Numbered from the stretch's first letter, positions 1 through 7,137 are shown. The stretch is 64,000 bases of DNA from Pseudomonas extremorientalis (GCF_001870465.1 NZ_MDGK01000053.1:1-64000); one strand, 5' to 3'. Notes: generated by a model from the sequence alone, not told the origin. Numbers and translations: made by a program.

Positions 1-957
1 ACCCTGCTCACCATGAGTTCGCAGATCGTCGGCGTACTGGCGGCTGCGGCACAAAGCGACACGGACGCCGCCAAGCTGGAGACCGGCAGCTGGGTGGCGA
101 AGAACGCCACACAGTACAACTACCTGTCACACAACCAACTGGAACGGGCCGCCAAACAGATAGCCCGATGCACCGACGCCTCCTGTATCCAGGACGCCAC
201 GCGCAAATTCCAGGAACTGAGCCTCCAGCAGGACATTGACGCCATCGTCAGCTGCCAGGCCGACCCCAGTTCCTGCGCGGCAAGCTCCAAAGAAGTCGCC
301 AACACCCTGGCGAACCTGAATGCCATCCGCGACATCGCCGACTACGCCTCGCCAGACGCACGGGAGGCGGTACAGAGCCTGATCAACGGCAATTACGAAT
401 TTCAGGAAATGCTGGCGACCGCCACGACCGAGCACTCGGTGGGCGCGATGGTCGAGTCGCTCAAGTCGAAGTGGGCACTGAGCGATGCTCAGGCGCAGGA
501 CATTGCGGACAACCTGAAGATCGCACTGGCGGTTGGGGTGGGGACTGCGGCGGGGGGGCCAAAAGATCTCAAAACGAATCTTTCAGAGATTTGGACTCTT
601 AAACCGACTCAACGAGGGGTAGACATTGAGTCATACCTTGCTAAAACTGAGTATTCACCGCAGAGCGGCTGGTATAACGTAGGAGCCGAAAGAAATGGAT
701 ATTTCCCGCTTGTTGATTTTCAGAATGGTAATACGCTCGTTAGTCTGAAATCTGTAGATACGGCAGGAAGTACGTGGTTAGGCCGAATGCAAGATCATAT
801 TATCGACTTAGGAAAAAATGGCGCGAAAGTCGATGGTGTACCAGCAAATATGGTGCTTGATCTGCGAGTTCAGCCTGGCGGTTCGGCTGCTGCTAAATCG
901 CTTATCGAATTCGGACGTGAATATAATGTCAAAGTGGTTGTTAAAGAGTTCAAGTGA
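1..957 (+). CDS. cdiA: CdiA C-terminal part (pre-toxin plus nuclease-like toxin), 5' end outside window
   Basis: The frame is open from base 1, so this is the tail of a much longer CDI exoprotein. Codons 1 to about 100 match, almost base for base, a second copy at 2088-2373, which identifies the pre-toxin region. The last ~120 residues differ in composition: GC falls sharply after about base 560, as is usual for exchangeable CDI toxin domains. The toxin contains FPLVDF, then LVSLKSVDT and WLGRMQDHI, an arrangement like PD-(D/E)XK tRNA-nuclease toxins of CDI systems (Asp near codon 239, Lys near codon 250). That fold is inference. The toxin would be delivered into neighbouring cells by contact and is neutralised by the immunity protein encoded next. 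Confidence 0.8.
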   Translation, partial: TLLTMSSQIVGVLAAAAQSDTDAAKLETGSWVAKNATQYNYLSHNQLERAAKQIARCTDASCIQDATRKFQELSLQQDIDAIVSCQADPSSCAASSKEVANTLANLNAIRDIADYASPDAREAVQSLINGNYEFQEMLATATTEHSVGAMVESLKSKWALSDAQAQDIADNLKIALAVGVGTAAGGPKDLKTNLSEIWTLKPTQRGVDIESYLAKTEYSPQSGWYNVGAERNGYFPLVDFQNGNTLVSLKSVDTAGSTWLGRMQDHIIDLGKNGAKVDGVPANMVLDLRVQPGGSAAAKSLIEFGREYNVKVVVKEFK

Positions 958-968
958 GACCTGAAAAA

Positions 969-1697
969 ATGAAGCGATTTAAGTTTGTTTTTGATATCGA
1001 GTCGATCAGTGGTTTGCAGATGCTGGCCTTGGTTGAGAAGCTTCTAAATAAGTTTTCCTCCCCCACGGTGTTTTTTCTGCATGGGGTTAAGATTGATATT
1101 AAAACGCTTGAAAAGAAAATATTGAAAAAAAAATCTTGGCCGAGTGGTTTGATGTCTAGCGGGTTTGAGCTCCGATTCGGGTTGCTTCCAGCACTGGGTT
1201 ATTGCTTTTTGGTACTAGAAGAATCAGAGGGTTATAGTAATACTAAGTTGAAAGAGGAAATAGGGCCTTTTCTCAGCGTTGAAGGTTTTATTCAGGCATG
1301 GGTTTCTGATGTCGAATATGATTTTTGGCAGAACGCTACAGACCCTCTAGAGTATGAATGCGTGGGGCGCCCTCTTTCAGGTCTTCCAATGAAGTCAAAT
1401 GGTTTACCTCCCCCCTTGGATCAAATGGAAATTGATACCTCAGGGAATCCTGGCCGTAACGTGCCCAGGCAAGGATATATTGAAGCGATTGGAAGCACTA
1501 TGTGGCTAGGAAACCTCTTCTGGGAGAGAGCTGGTGTGGATAGATTTGCCAGCATTTCGTTGTTGGAAAGCCAGGGATTTAAAGTTTATGAGTGTGGTAG
1601 GTTTTTAAAAGTTGTAACGTCTGATAAGGTTTTTTCTGATGGTTCAACCCTAGAAAAACAACGTGCTCTCAGGCGGATTTTATTTGGATTAAATTGA
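969..1697 (+). CDS. cdiI: putative CdiI immunity protein for the intact toxin
   Basis: A low-GC gene of 242 residues directly behind the cdiA stop. A GTG at 954 overlaps the cdiA TGA, but the ATG at 969 is the more ordinary start. No signal peptide or membrane segment is visible, which fits a cytoplasmic immunity protein. The family was not recognised. The function is inferred from position: it is the gene immediately after the only intact toxin domain in the window, and immunity genes always follow their toxin in CDI loci. Confidence 0.65.
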   Translation: MKRFKFVFDIESISGLQMLALVEKLLNKFSSPTVFFLHGVKIDIKTLEKKILKKKSWPSGLMSSGFELRFGLLPALGYCFLVLEESEGYSNTKLKEEIGPFLSVEGFIQAWVSDVEYDFWQNATDPLEYECVGRPLSGLPMKSNGLPPPLDQMEIDTSGNPGRNVPRQGYIEAIGSTMWLGNLFWERAGVDRFASISLLESQGFKVYECGRFLKVVTSDKVFSDGSTLEKQRALRRILFGLN

Positions 1698-1704
1698 CAT
1701 TTTA

Positions 1705-1824
1705 GTTGGTGCTAAAGGAGTACTTTTTTTAACTAGAGAGGCAGTTCCAGGTCCAACGAAATTTATGAGTGACGCCGATCAGTTTTTTAAAAAAGGTAAA
1801 CGGGGTCAGACCCTGAGGGACTGA
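1705..1824 (+). pseudogene. CDI toxin-tail fragment, broken by a palindromic repeat
   Basis: The frame reads VGAKGVLFLTREAVPGPTKFMSDADQ and then runs into the palindromic repeat at 1795, ending at a TGA at 1822. A near-identical peptide, AKGVLVSTGEAVPGSTK, is encoded at 3578-3630, so both are remnants of related CDI toxin tails. No start codon or complete domain is present. Confidence 0.6.
1795..1820 (+). repeat. palindromic junction repeat, copy 1
   Basis: The core GGGGTCAGACCCTGAGGG contains two overlapping palindromes, GGGTCAGACCC and CCCTGAGGG. The same 26 bp unit recurs at 4167, 4998 and 5359 with one or two changes. Here it joins a toxin-tail fragment to a cdiA pre-toxin fragment. It resembles the short palindromes linked to Y1/RAYT transposases; that assignment is from memory of the family, not from a search. 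Confidence 0.75.
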
Positions 1825-2399
1825 ACAAAGCCCTGAGGCAGGGCGGCAGTGTCAGTGACGCGCTGAAAAATGCCTTGTTCAACACCTTGGCGGCGGCCAG
1901 TTTCAACCTGGTAGGGGACTACACGAAAAACGTCCTGGCGGACGGCTCGTTACCCAAGGTGGCGATCCACGCCATGGTCGGTGGCTTGCTGGCCGAAGCC
2001 ACCGGCGGCGACTTCAAGACCGGCGCATTGGCGGCGGCGGCAAGCGAAGCACTGGTTGGCCACCTGGATACGTTGGTCAAAGGCAACGACACCCTGCTCA
2101 CCATGAGTTCGCAGATCGTCGGCGTACTGGCGGCTGCGGCACAAAGCGACACCGACGCCGCCAAGCTGGAGACCGGCAGCTGGGTGGCGAAGAACGCTAC
2201 GCAATACAACTACCTGTCACACAACCAACTGGAACGTGCCGCCAAACAGATAGCCCGATGCACCGACGCCTCCTGCATCCAGGATGCCACGTGCAAATTC
2301 CAGGAACTGAGCCTCCAGCAGGACATTGACGCCATCGTCAGTTGCCAGACCGACCCCAGTTCCTGCGCGGCAAGTCTATTAAGGAGAGAAAATAGATGA
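1821..2399 (+). pseudogene. cdiA pre-toxin fragment without toxin domain
   Basis: The open frame has no real start: it begins at the palindromic repeat and reads LNKALRQGGSVSDALKNALFNTLAAASFNLVGDY and onward, split here as the CDI pre-toxin region. From 2089 it duplicates bases 1-285 of the window almost exactly. Identity stops after the codons for SSCAA, where the intact copy continues into the toxin and this copy ends six codons later with TGA at 2397-2399. The toxin has therefore been replaced by a short tail carrying AAGGAGAG, a strong ribosome site for the next gene. Confidence 0.85.
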
Positions 2400-2797
2400 T
2401 CATCGGAGGGTATACCCTTAGTCCTGAGCATGGCAGATCGCAAATCCCTCTAATTGATAAGCCGACCATGGAACAGGTAAGGTCCATTATATTTGAATAT
2501 AGTAAAGTCGACGGCGTCGTTTCGTTGTCTATTTCCCCAGCACCTGAAGCCGGACCTTACGAAATCAATCTTTATGCTGAATCCGGAAATTATATTCTGA
2601 TGCTGAACCAATACCTTGATGATGGTGAGCATGTTGTGCGTACTCTTAATAATACGTCGGCTGGAGCAAAATTGGTTGATGTTTTGGACGATTACTATCC
2701 GGCGAGTGTTGTCACAAGAAATATAGATATCGTTATTTCTTGTTTTCAAGAATTTTTGAGGTCCGGTGATGTAAGCTTTGCAGTGTTGAATGCTTAA
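2396..2797 (+). CDS. orphan immunity protein, DUF6911-like
   Basis: Encodes 133 residues with the pattern IGGYTLSPEHG, PLIDKP and EAGPYEINLYAESGNYILML, which I recognise as DUF6911-like; the family name is recalled, not searched. It overlaps the truncated cdiA frame by ATGA and has the site AAGGAGAG eight bases upstream, so it is well placed for translation. Its cognate toxin is missing. Immunity without toxin would protect against siblings carrying the toxin; that role is inferred from context. Confidence 0.6.
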   Translation: MIIGGYTLSPEHGRSQIPLIDKPTMEQVRSIIFEYSKVDGVVSLSISPAPEAGPYEINLYAESGNYILMLNQYLDDGEHVVRTLNNTSAGAKLVDVLDDYYPASVVTRNIDIVISCFQEFLRSGDVSFAVLNA

Positions 2798-3072
2798 AAA
2801 ATTTTGCTGCTAGCCTAGGACCTGAAAAGATAGGGGGGAGGCCACGGCTTTGCGATTTTTAGAGTTCAGCAGAATTGCTCTTTTAAAATATGATTTATTT
2901 TTTTTTTTTTGTACTTATTCGATTTTGTTGGCCTAGTGATGGGCGGCTAAGCTGTAAGCTCTTATTTGTTTGGGGATTTATTTGGTTCGCCGTCCTAGGG
3001 TTATACTGCCGTATATCCCGTTGCACATTATTGGGGAATAGGGGGCGGACCACGATTAGTGTGCCCGATTAG
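2798..3072 (+). other. AT-rich gap without a recognisable gene
   Basis: About 275 bases of low-GC sequence. A 60-codon frame at 2890-3072 is rich in Phe, Trp and Leu by virtue of base composition and has no ribosome site or family resemblance. Near 3042 the string GGGGGCGGACCACGATTAG resembles another class of transposase-linked palindrome half-site. Nothing else is supported. Confidence 0.4.
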
Positions 3073-3078
3073 TGCGCC

Positions 3079-3288
3079 AATGTATATTGGTGGTCTGACC
3101 CCGATTTCTTCGAAAAGGATGGCCTAGTCTATAGCTTAGATAATCGGCGAGTTCTAGCTGCATCTGCTGCCGGCGTGCCCATCAAAATCGTTCCCGCCAC
3201 CGAGGCCGAAATAGCCAAGGAAATTGGAAGGAAGATGACTACACCAAACAACGGTTCTATAATTTGTGTTCGTGGGGTTTGTAAATAG
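3079..3288 (+). pseudogene. CDI toxin C-terminal fragment (YSLDNRRV type)
   Basis: The frame is closed by a stop at 3070 and then reads YWWSDPDFFEKDGLVYSLDN, RRVLAASAAGVPIKIVP and on to TAG at 3286. The string DGxVYSLDNRR is typical of polymorphic-toxin tails. It has no start codon and no upstream cdiA, so it is a displaced toxin end. It lies seven bases ahead of the immunity gene at 3296, preserving the toxin-immunity order. Confidence 0.65.
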
Positions 3289-3295
3289 GTGACTT

Positions 3296-3550
3296 ATGGA
3301 TTTAGATAAGATGATTGAGAGTGTTAAAACAAGAGAGGAGTTTGCAGATTTTATTTGTGGGCTTAGGGAGGATTTGGAGTTGAATTCAGGTGAATGGGAA
3401 AACCCTACGCTGGAAAGGTTTTTGGATGCAATGGAAGCTTGGGTACGAGCAATGAATTTCTATGCACTGAACTCTGGGGATGATGAAGCTCTCATCCCTA
3501 GTTGGCAAACATTTGCAAAAATATTGTTTGCATCTAAAATTTACGAATAG
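3296..3550 (+). CDS. orphan immunity protein, DUF7660 family
   Basis: Encodes 84 residues: an N-terminal REEFADFICGLREDL block, then SGEWENPTLERFLDAMEAWV and a C-terminal PSWQTFAKILFASKIYE. This arrangement is that of the DUF7660 family of small acidic proteins found beside polymorphic toxins (recalled, not searched). AGGTGA precedes the ATG by four bases. The toxin fragment just upstream is probably its former partner. Confidence 0.7.
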   Translation: MDLDKMIESVKTREEFADFICGLREDLELNSGEWENPTLERFLDAMEAWVRAMNFYALNSGDDEALIPSWQTFAKILFASKIYE

Positions 3551-3577
3551 TAATAGCGGTTTAATTATTTTTTTTGG

Positions 3578-3667
3578 GCTAAAGGAGTACTTGTTTCAAC
3601 TGGAGAGGCAGTTCCAGGTTCTACTAAACTGGCTCCCCGGCCTACCAATTCGGATGAGATTCCATAA
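3578..3667 (+). pseudogene. CDI toxin-tail fragment (AKGVLVSTGEAVPG type)
   Basis: The frame reads AKGVLVSTGEAVPGSTKLAP and ends SDEIP at a TAA whose last base is the first base of the next gene's ATG (TAATG). It is related to the fragment at 1705. The coupling of stop and start is that of a toxin-immunity pair, although nearly all of the toxin is gone. Confidence 0.55.
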
Positions 3668-4161
3668 TGAAAGTAAATACGCTTGGGCAATTTAGCGGTT
3701 TGAGTCGATACGAGCTATGGGCGTCAAGCTGGGCTGAGAGAGATAATATAGATATATTTTCCTATATGAGTGCTATTTGTAAGCCTGAAGACTGTCTGCT
3801 ATTTTGCAGGCTGTTGTTTCCTGATTTTTTTATCAGTCAAGGTGCGATTTTTTTAAATGCTAAATATGATCATGAAGTTTTTTTGGTATGGTTAAAGAAA
3901 CTTGATGGGGATATTTCTGCAGTTGAAAAAATAATGAACCACACTCACATGTACGATGTTTTTTCAGGCTGTACGGATGAAGTTGATGATGTCGTTTTTG
4001 AGCAGCTAGCTGACACTATTGCTTTTTCATGGCGGCTAGTTTTAAAGGACAAATTTCCAGGATGTAATTTTTCTGTAGAGGTTTCGAATTCAGATCAGGA
4101 TTACGGGCCTACTGTTACTTTTTATCAATCTATCGGCTATGGCGAGAAAAGGGATAGGTAA
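3667..4161 (+). CDS. orphan immunity protein candidate, unknown family
   Basis: A 164-residue acidic, AT-rich-coded protein with no signal peptide or membrane segment. Blocks such as ELWASSWAERDNIDIFSYMS, MNHTHMYDVFSGC and FSWRLVLKDKFPG look conserved-family-like, but I do not recognise the family. The start overlaps the stop of a toxin remnant. The stop lies five bases before a palindromic repeat. Its place in the array is the only functional evidence. Confidence 0.5.
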   Translation: MKVNTLGQFSGLSRYELWASSWAERDNIDIFSYMSAICKPEDCLLFCRLLFPDFFISQGAIFLNAKYDHEVFLVWLKKLDGDISAVEKIMNHTHMYDVFSGCTDEVDDVVFEQLADTIAFSWRLVLKDKFPGCNFSVEVSNSDQDYGPTVTFYQSIGYGEKRDR

Positions 4162-4166
4162 ACGTA

Positions 4167-4192
4167 GGTAAACGGGGTCAGACCCTGAGGGA
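4167..4192 (+). repeat. palindromic junction repeat, copy 2
   Basis: The same 26 bp as at 1795, again directly followed by the cdiA codons for LNKAL. Just before it the string GGTAAACG is present a second time at 4157, a partial duplication of the repeat's left end. Confidence 0.75.
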
Positions 4193-4348
4193 CTGAACAA
4201 AGCCCTGGGGCAGGGCGGCAGTGTCAGTGACGCGGCGAAAAATGCTTTGTTCAACACCTTGGCGGCGGCCAGTTTCAACCTGGTAGGGGATTACATGAAA
4301 AACGTCCTGGCGGACGGCTCGTTACCCAAGGTGGCGATCCACGCCATA
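4193..4348 (+). pseudogene. third cdiA pre-toxin fragment
   Basis: This matches 1821-1976 closely (LNKALGQGGSVSDAAKNALF and on to KVAIHA). It begins at a copy of the palindromic repeat, and identity ends at codons for IHA where a second type of hairpin starts. The frame then reads through the hairpin to a TAA at 4398. It is a dead fragment with no start. Confidence 0.85.
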
Positions 4349-4350
4349 AG

Positions 4351-4418
4351 AGAAGGGGACAGATTTATTTGGTGCTTGCCGAGCAGCGCCAAGCCTAAAT
4401 AAATTCGTTCCCTTTTTT
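4351..4418 (+). repeat. 68 bp hairpin, GGGGACAGATTTATTT type
   Basis: The left arm AGAAGGGGACAGATTTATTT pairs imperfectly with the right arm AAATAAATTCGTTCCCTTTT around a GC-rich centre that is itself partly palindromic. Such solo hairpins resemble the ends recognised by Y1/RAYT transposases. It sits exactly between a cdiA fragment and a toxin-tail fragment. Confidence 0.65.
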
Positions 4419-4419
4419 C

Positions 4420-4625
4420 GGAACTCAATACATCTTGCCTGATGGTTCGCGAGTTCGGGTGATGCAGGCGGATGGTCGAAGCCCCCAGCGCGCCTCATTC
4501 GAGAACGCTAATGGTGGACCTGTCGATCCTACTACTGGAAAGCCGTCGCAGCCCCGCAGGGTTTATCGAAGGCTGAACGGAAGCAGTGGATTAGAGAGCG
4601 TACGCATATTGAGCAGGTGGACTAA
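4420..4625 (+). pseudogene. frameshifted CDI toxin tail
   Basis: Immediately after the hairpin the frame reads GTQYILPDGSRVRVMQADGR and RASFENANGGPVDPTTGKP, a pattern of polymorphic-toxin C-termini. Around 4560 the sense switches frame: the other frame reads LSKAERKQWIRERTHIEQVD and stops at TAA 4623-4625, directly before the ATG of the next gene. A one-base slip in the CAGCCCCGCAGGG stretch explains this. The original frame runs on as nonsense to 4629. Confidence 0.65.
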
Positions 4626-4988
4626 ATGACGAATACATTCTTGCAAGCTGTGGCCCTTTTGTTGCCTATGAAAATTGAAAGAGTATTTTGGGATGGCGAT
4701 ATTTTGATGCTTTTTTCTGCGGGTTGGAGCTTTCAGACCGAGAGTGCGTGGCGTGTGTCTAAGGGGGGGGAGTTGCTGTTCGCTTGTTGGGATGACGATG
4801 TGCTTGACCATGTTTCTGAGCTGTTAGGCTTATCCATTGTTGAGGTAGGTTGGCTTATCGATGCTCAGCCAATCGATCCATTTTTTAAATTATCTGACGG
4901 CCGCGTCTTGAATGCATTTTGTTCGTCATCAACTGAGCCTTGGCTTATGGAGTTCTCGGATGGGGTCGTTTATCTAGGGAATACTTAA
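4626..4988 (+). CDS. orphan immunity protein candidate, unknown family
   Basis: Encodes 120 residues, abutting the stop of the broken toxin tail. The sequence has FSAGWSFQTESAWRV, DAQPIDPFFKLSDGRVL and EPWLMEFSDGVVYLG, a layout that resembles small beta-rich immunity proteins which repeat a 'W-S-F-x-S-x-W-R' and 'DP.F.LS.G' pattern. The specific family is not named with confidence. No signal peptide is seen. Role inferred from position after the toxin remnant. Confidence 0.55.
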   Translation: MTNTFLQAVALLLPMKIERVFWDGDILMLFSAGWSFQTESAWRVSKGGELLFACWDDDVLDHVSELLGLSIVEVGWLIDAQPIDPFFKLSDGRVLNAFCSSSTEPWLMEFSDGVVYLGNT

Positions 4989-4997
4989 TTTTATAAG

Positions 4998-5023
4998 GGT
5001 AAACGGGGTCTGACCCTGAGGGA
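4998..5023 (+). repeat. palindromic junction repeat, copy 3
   Basis: The same unit with GGGTCTGACCC in place of GGGTCAGACCC, a change at the centre of the palindrome that leaves the arms intact. It ends in GGGATCC and is followed directly by the next immunity gene with no toxin remnant in between. Confidence 0.75.
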
Positions 5024-5041
5024 TCCTAATTGGACTCAAAA

Positions 5042-5347
5042 ATGAATGCAGAAGCCGAATTGAAAGCTTGGAATTTCCAAGTCTTAATGCTTGTTCAAGC
5101 GATGTTGGGGGCAGTTACTCCAAACTTCAGGATGGTAGTTTTGTATTGTGAGGATGATGTTTGGGTAATAAGATTTTATCTTGAAGAAAATATAGAGGAT
5201 GATGTTGGTGAGGTAGAAGATATCATATGTCAATATACTGCTTACCAGGGGGCGGATTTAAAATGCAGGTCGGAAGTTTTTGTAGGCAACGAAGATATAC
5301 CTAGTTTGTCGGAAGCTGCGAGGGTCGTTTATCGTCGAAAAGAGTGA
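5042..5347 (+). CDS. orphan immunity protein candidate, unknown family
   Basis: About 101 residues from the ATG at 5042 (a TTG four codons upstream is also possible). The protein has AWNFQVLMLVQAMLGAV, NFRMVVLYCEDDVWVIRFYL and RVVYRRKE. It is acidic, cytoplasmic in appearance and not assigned to a family with confidence. It lies between two palindromic repeats, so the module consists only of an immunity gene. Confidence 0.5.
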   Translation: MNAEAELKAWNFQVLMLVQAMLGAVTPNFRMVVLYCEDDVWVIRFYLEENIEDDVGEVEDIICQYTAYQGADLKCRSEVFVGNEDIPSLSEAARVVYRRKE

Positions 5348-5358
5348 TTTTTGACTTT

Positions 5359-5384
5359 GGAAAACGGGGTCAGACCCTGAGGGA
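5359..5384 (+). repeat. palindromic junction repeat, copy 4
   Basis: Same 26 bp unit with one change near its left end. It joins an immunity gene to a toxin-tail fragment. Confidence 0.75.
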
Positions 5385-5527
5385 TCCAGCTCGTTGGTTA
5401 TCAAGGCTCTGGAGCTGGGCGCCCAATTTATGAGTTAACTGTTAATGGGCAGCCGCATCGAATTGCTGTGACTGTTGGCGACAACGGCTTTGTCGTCGGT
5501 GCAAATCCAAGGGGCCGCGTTATATGA
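5384..5527 (+). pseudogene. CDI toxin C-terminal fragment
   Basis: The frame runs from the repeat as IQLVGYQGSGAGRPIYELTV, NGQPHRIAVTVGDNGFVVGA and NPRGRVI, stopping at TGA 5525-5527, which overlaps the ATG of the next gene. The tail looks like the end of a secreted toxin domain; the family is not recognised. Everything upstream of it has been lost. Confidence 0.55.
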
Positions 5528-5814
5528 AAAATATAAAGTTGATGGCGGATTATCAGTGTCATCCGCTTTGGAATATGTCCCCCGATGAGTATGGGGACAT
5601 AGCTCCCTGCGAGCTTCCTATCTCTGAAGAGCTTCAGCTGCGTCTATCAAAGTGGGCCGCTATATACGATGAAACCCTGAATGCTGATTACCCGCCAAAC
5701 TCTGGGTTCGAGAGTGAGGAGTTAGAGCGCGAATTCAAGCGAGAGGGAGAGCGATTAGCTGAACACTTGAGAAATGAGCTCGGTCCGGATTTTTCTATTC
5801 TCTTTAAACTTTAG
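5524..5814 (+). CDS. orphan immunity protein candidate, unknown family
   Basis: Encodes 96 residues, strongly acidic, with MADYQCHPLW, LPISEELQLRLSKWAAIYDE and EGERLAEHLRNELGP. I have a sense of a widespread small family with this LPIS...L..W...Y..TLN pattern next to toxins but cannot name it. Its ATG overlaps the toxin-tail TGA (ATGA), the usual coupling of toxin and immunity gene. It is the last recognisable member of the array. Confidence 0.55.
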   Translation: MKNIKLMADYQCHPLWNMSPDEYGDIAPCELPISEELQLRLSKWAAIYDETLNADYPPNSGFESEELEREFKREGERLAEHLRNELGPDFSILFKL

Positions 5815-5840
5815 TTGGGGCAAAAGGTATAAGAAGGTAA

Positions 5841-6026
5841 AAGAGGTTGTTTGCCGGATCGCTACACAGCGGAAAGCGGGTGGCAGCGATTATGACTTTG
5901 ATCCAGTCTGCGCGCATGAACGGACATAATCCGTATGCTTGCATGAAGGACGTTTTGACTCGTCTGCCCACGCAGCGGGCAGGGGACGCTACCAACCTGT
6001 TAACACATCGTTGGTCGCACGCTTAA
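5841..6026 (+). pseudogene. IS66-family transposase C-terminal relic
   Basis: Translation gives FAGSLHSGKRVAAIMTLIQS, then ARMNGHNPYACMKDVLTRLP and TQRAGD up to TAA at 6024. This is the conserved C-terminal block of IS66 TnpC transposases (GKRAAAIMSLIQSA..NGHDPYAYLKDVL). No start and no rest of the gene remain. It marks the edge between the CDI array and ordinary chromosome. Confidence 0.8.
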
Positions 6027-6051
6027 TCACAAACTACTCAAGGAGAAAGCT

Positions 6052-6510
6052 GTGGACTTACGGATTGAGATAAATGAGACGCCTCAAGAAGTCGATTACC
6101 AAGCGATTTTGGCACCGCTGCGCGAATACAACCAAGCACAAACGGGGCTCATCGGAACTGAAAAATTTGCGTTCTTGATCAAGGATGACGCAGGGGCGAC
6201 GCAAGGTGGGCTATACGCAAAAATTTCTGGGCAGTGGTTATTTGTTGAGTTGCTGGTAGTCCCTGAAGTAGCCCGAGGGCAAGGGTTGGGCGCAAAGTTG
6301 ATGAACAAGGTGGAAGCGCTGGCGCGTGAGAAAGGCTGCCAAGGTATCTGGCTGGACACATTCTCTTTTCAGGCTCCGGACTTTTACCGCCGGCTCGGCT
6401 TCAGCATATTTGGAGAACTCAAAGATTACCCGGTCGCTGGATACAATCGGTTTTTTATGCAGAAAAGATTTGATCTCGACGAGCATAACGCTAGTCATAC
6501 TCAGCCTTGA
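6052..6510 (+). CDS. GNAT-family N-acetyltransferase
   Basis: Encodes 152 residues from a GTG start that has AGGAG seven bases upstream. The acetyl-CoA binding loop is RGQGLG at residues 75-80, preceded by the WLFVELLVVPEVA strand, and followed by YRRLGFSIFGELKDYP, the C-terminal strand of the fold. It should transfer an acetyl group from acetyl-CoA to an amine, but the substrate cannot be read from the sequence. It stands alone between an IS66 relic and a gene fragment. Confidence 0.85.
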   Translation: MDLRIEINETPQEVDYQAILAPLREYNQAQTGLIGTEKFAFLIKDDAGATQGGLYAKISGQWLFVELLVVPEVARGQGLGAKLMNKVEALAREKGCQGIWLDTFSFQAPDFYRRLGFSIFGELKDYPVAGYNRFFMQKRFDLDEHNASHTQP

Positions 6511-6546
6511 GGCAATGACAGCAAAAATCTAAGCAAGGTGTGTTAC

Positions 6547-6651
6547 CCGCGATCGATCGTCGCCATTCCTTTCCAGAAGAACACGCAGGACGTGGTGCAT
6601 GCCTTGACCCGCAGTACCCTGGAAGAAGCGGTGCAACGCCGATTGTTGTAA
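6547..6651 (+). pseudogene. possible 3' end of a lost gene
   Basis: An open stretch reads PRSIVAIPFQKNTQDVVHAL and TRSTLEEAVQRRLL then TAA. It has the composition of a real Pseudomonas protein C-terminus but no start and no recognised family. From 6652 to 6854 I see no gene. Confidence 0.3.
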
Positions 6652-6854
6652 TGCGTGGTCAAGTCAGTTCAACCCGAACGTCGATCAGCCGTGACCGGCG
6701 TTCAGCTTCCTATCGAGTCGTAGGAATTGTTCACTGTAATATGTAGGTCATTTCGTTTTATGCTTTTCCAGCCCTCCCAGACACCTGCTGTTTCATGCCT
6801 GCGCTGTTTTATAGTTCACGGAGCAATCCACCACGGCAGGGAGCCGCCCACCTC

Positions 6855-7109
6855 ATGCATACCCGAAAAAAATCCCCCCGGCGCCACACCCCACCACAAC
6901 CCCCGACCCTTCATTCCGGCCAGCGCCTGCGTCTGGTGCTCAACACCTACGGCATCCCGCCCACGGCCTTTGCCGAATGGATGCACGTCAGCCCGCAGTG
7001 CCTCAACAATTGGTTTTCACGCGGGCTGCCGGTGGATCGTGTGGAGAAACTGGCGACAACCTTGAGCGTCAGCAAAGTGTGGCTCGAGACCGGCGAGCGC
7101 GGACGATGA
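6855..7109 (+). CDS. small helix-turn-helix DNA-binding protein
   Basis: Encodes 84 residues from the ATG at 6855 (the frame is open to 6795 but the extra residues look non-coding). The basic N-terminus is followed by SGQRLRLVLNTYGIPPTAFA and EWMHVSPQCLNNWFSRGLPVDRVEKLA, a Cro/XRE-like helix-turn-helix, and then KVWLETGE. It should be a transcription regulator; the target is unknown. It faces the convergent end of the gspJ gene, so it may simply be a neighbour of the secretion cluster. Confidence 0.65.
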   Translation: MHTRKKSPRRHTPPQPPTLHSGQRLRLVLNTYGIPPTAFAEWMHVSPQCLNNWFSRGLPVDRVEKLATTLSVSKVWLETGERGR

Positions 7110-7137
7110 CAGTGGTGGGGCGGTCAAAGGGCCGCCT

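Noticed and set aside
3092..3108. GGTCTGACCCCGATTTC as a fifth copy of the junction repeat in opposite orientation
   Set aside because: It resembles the repeat core, but lies in frame within a toxin-like peptide (WWSDPDFFEKDG) that reads naturally through it, so it may be coincidence.
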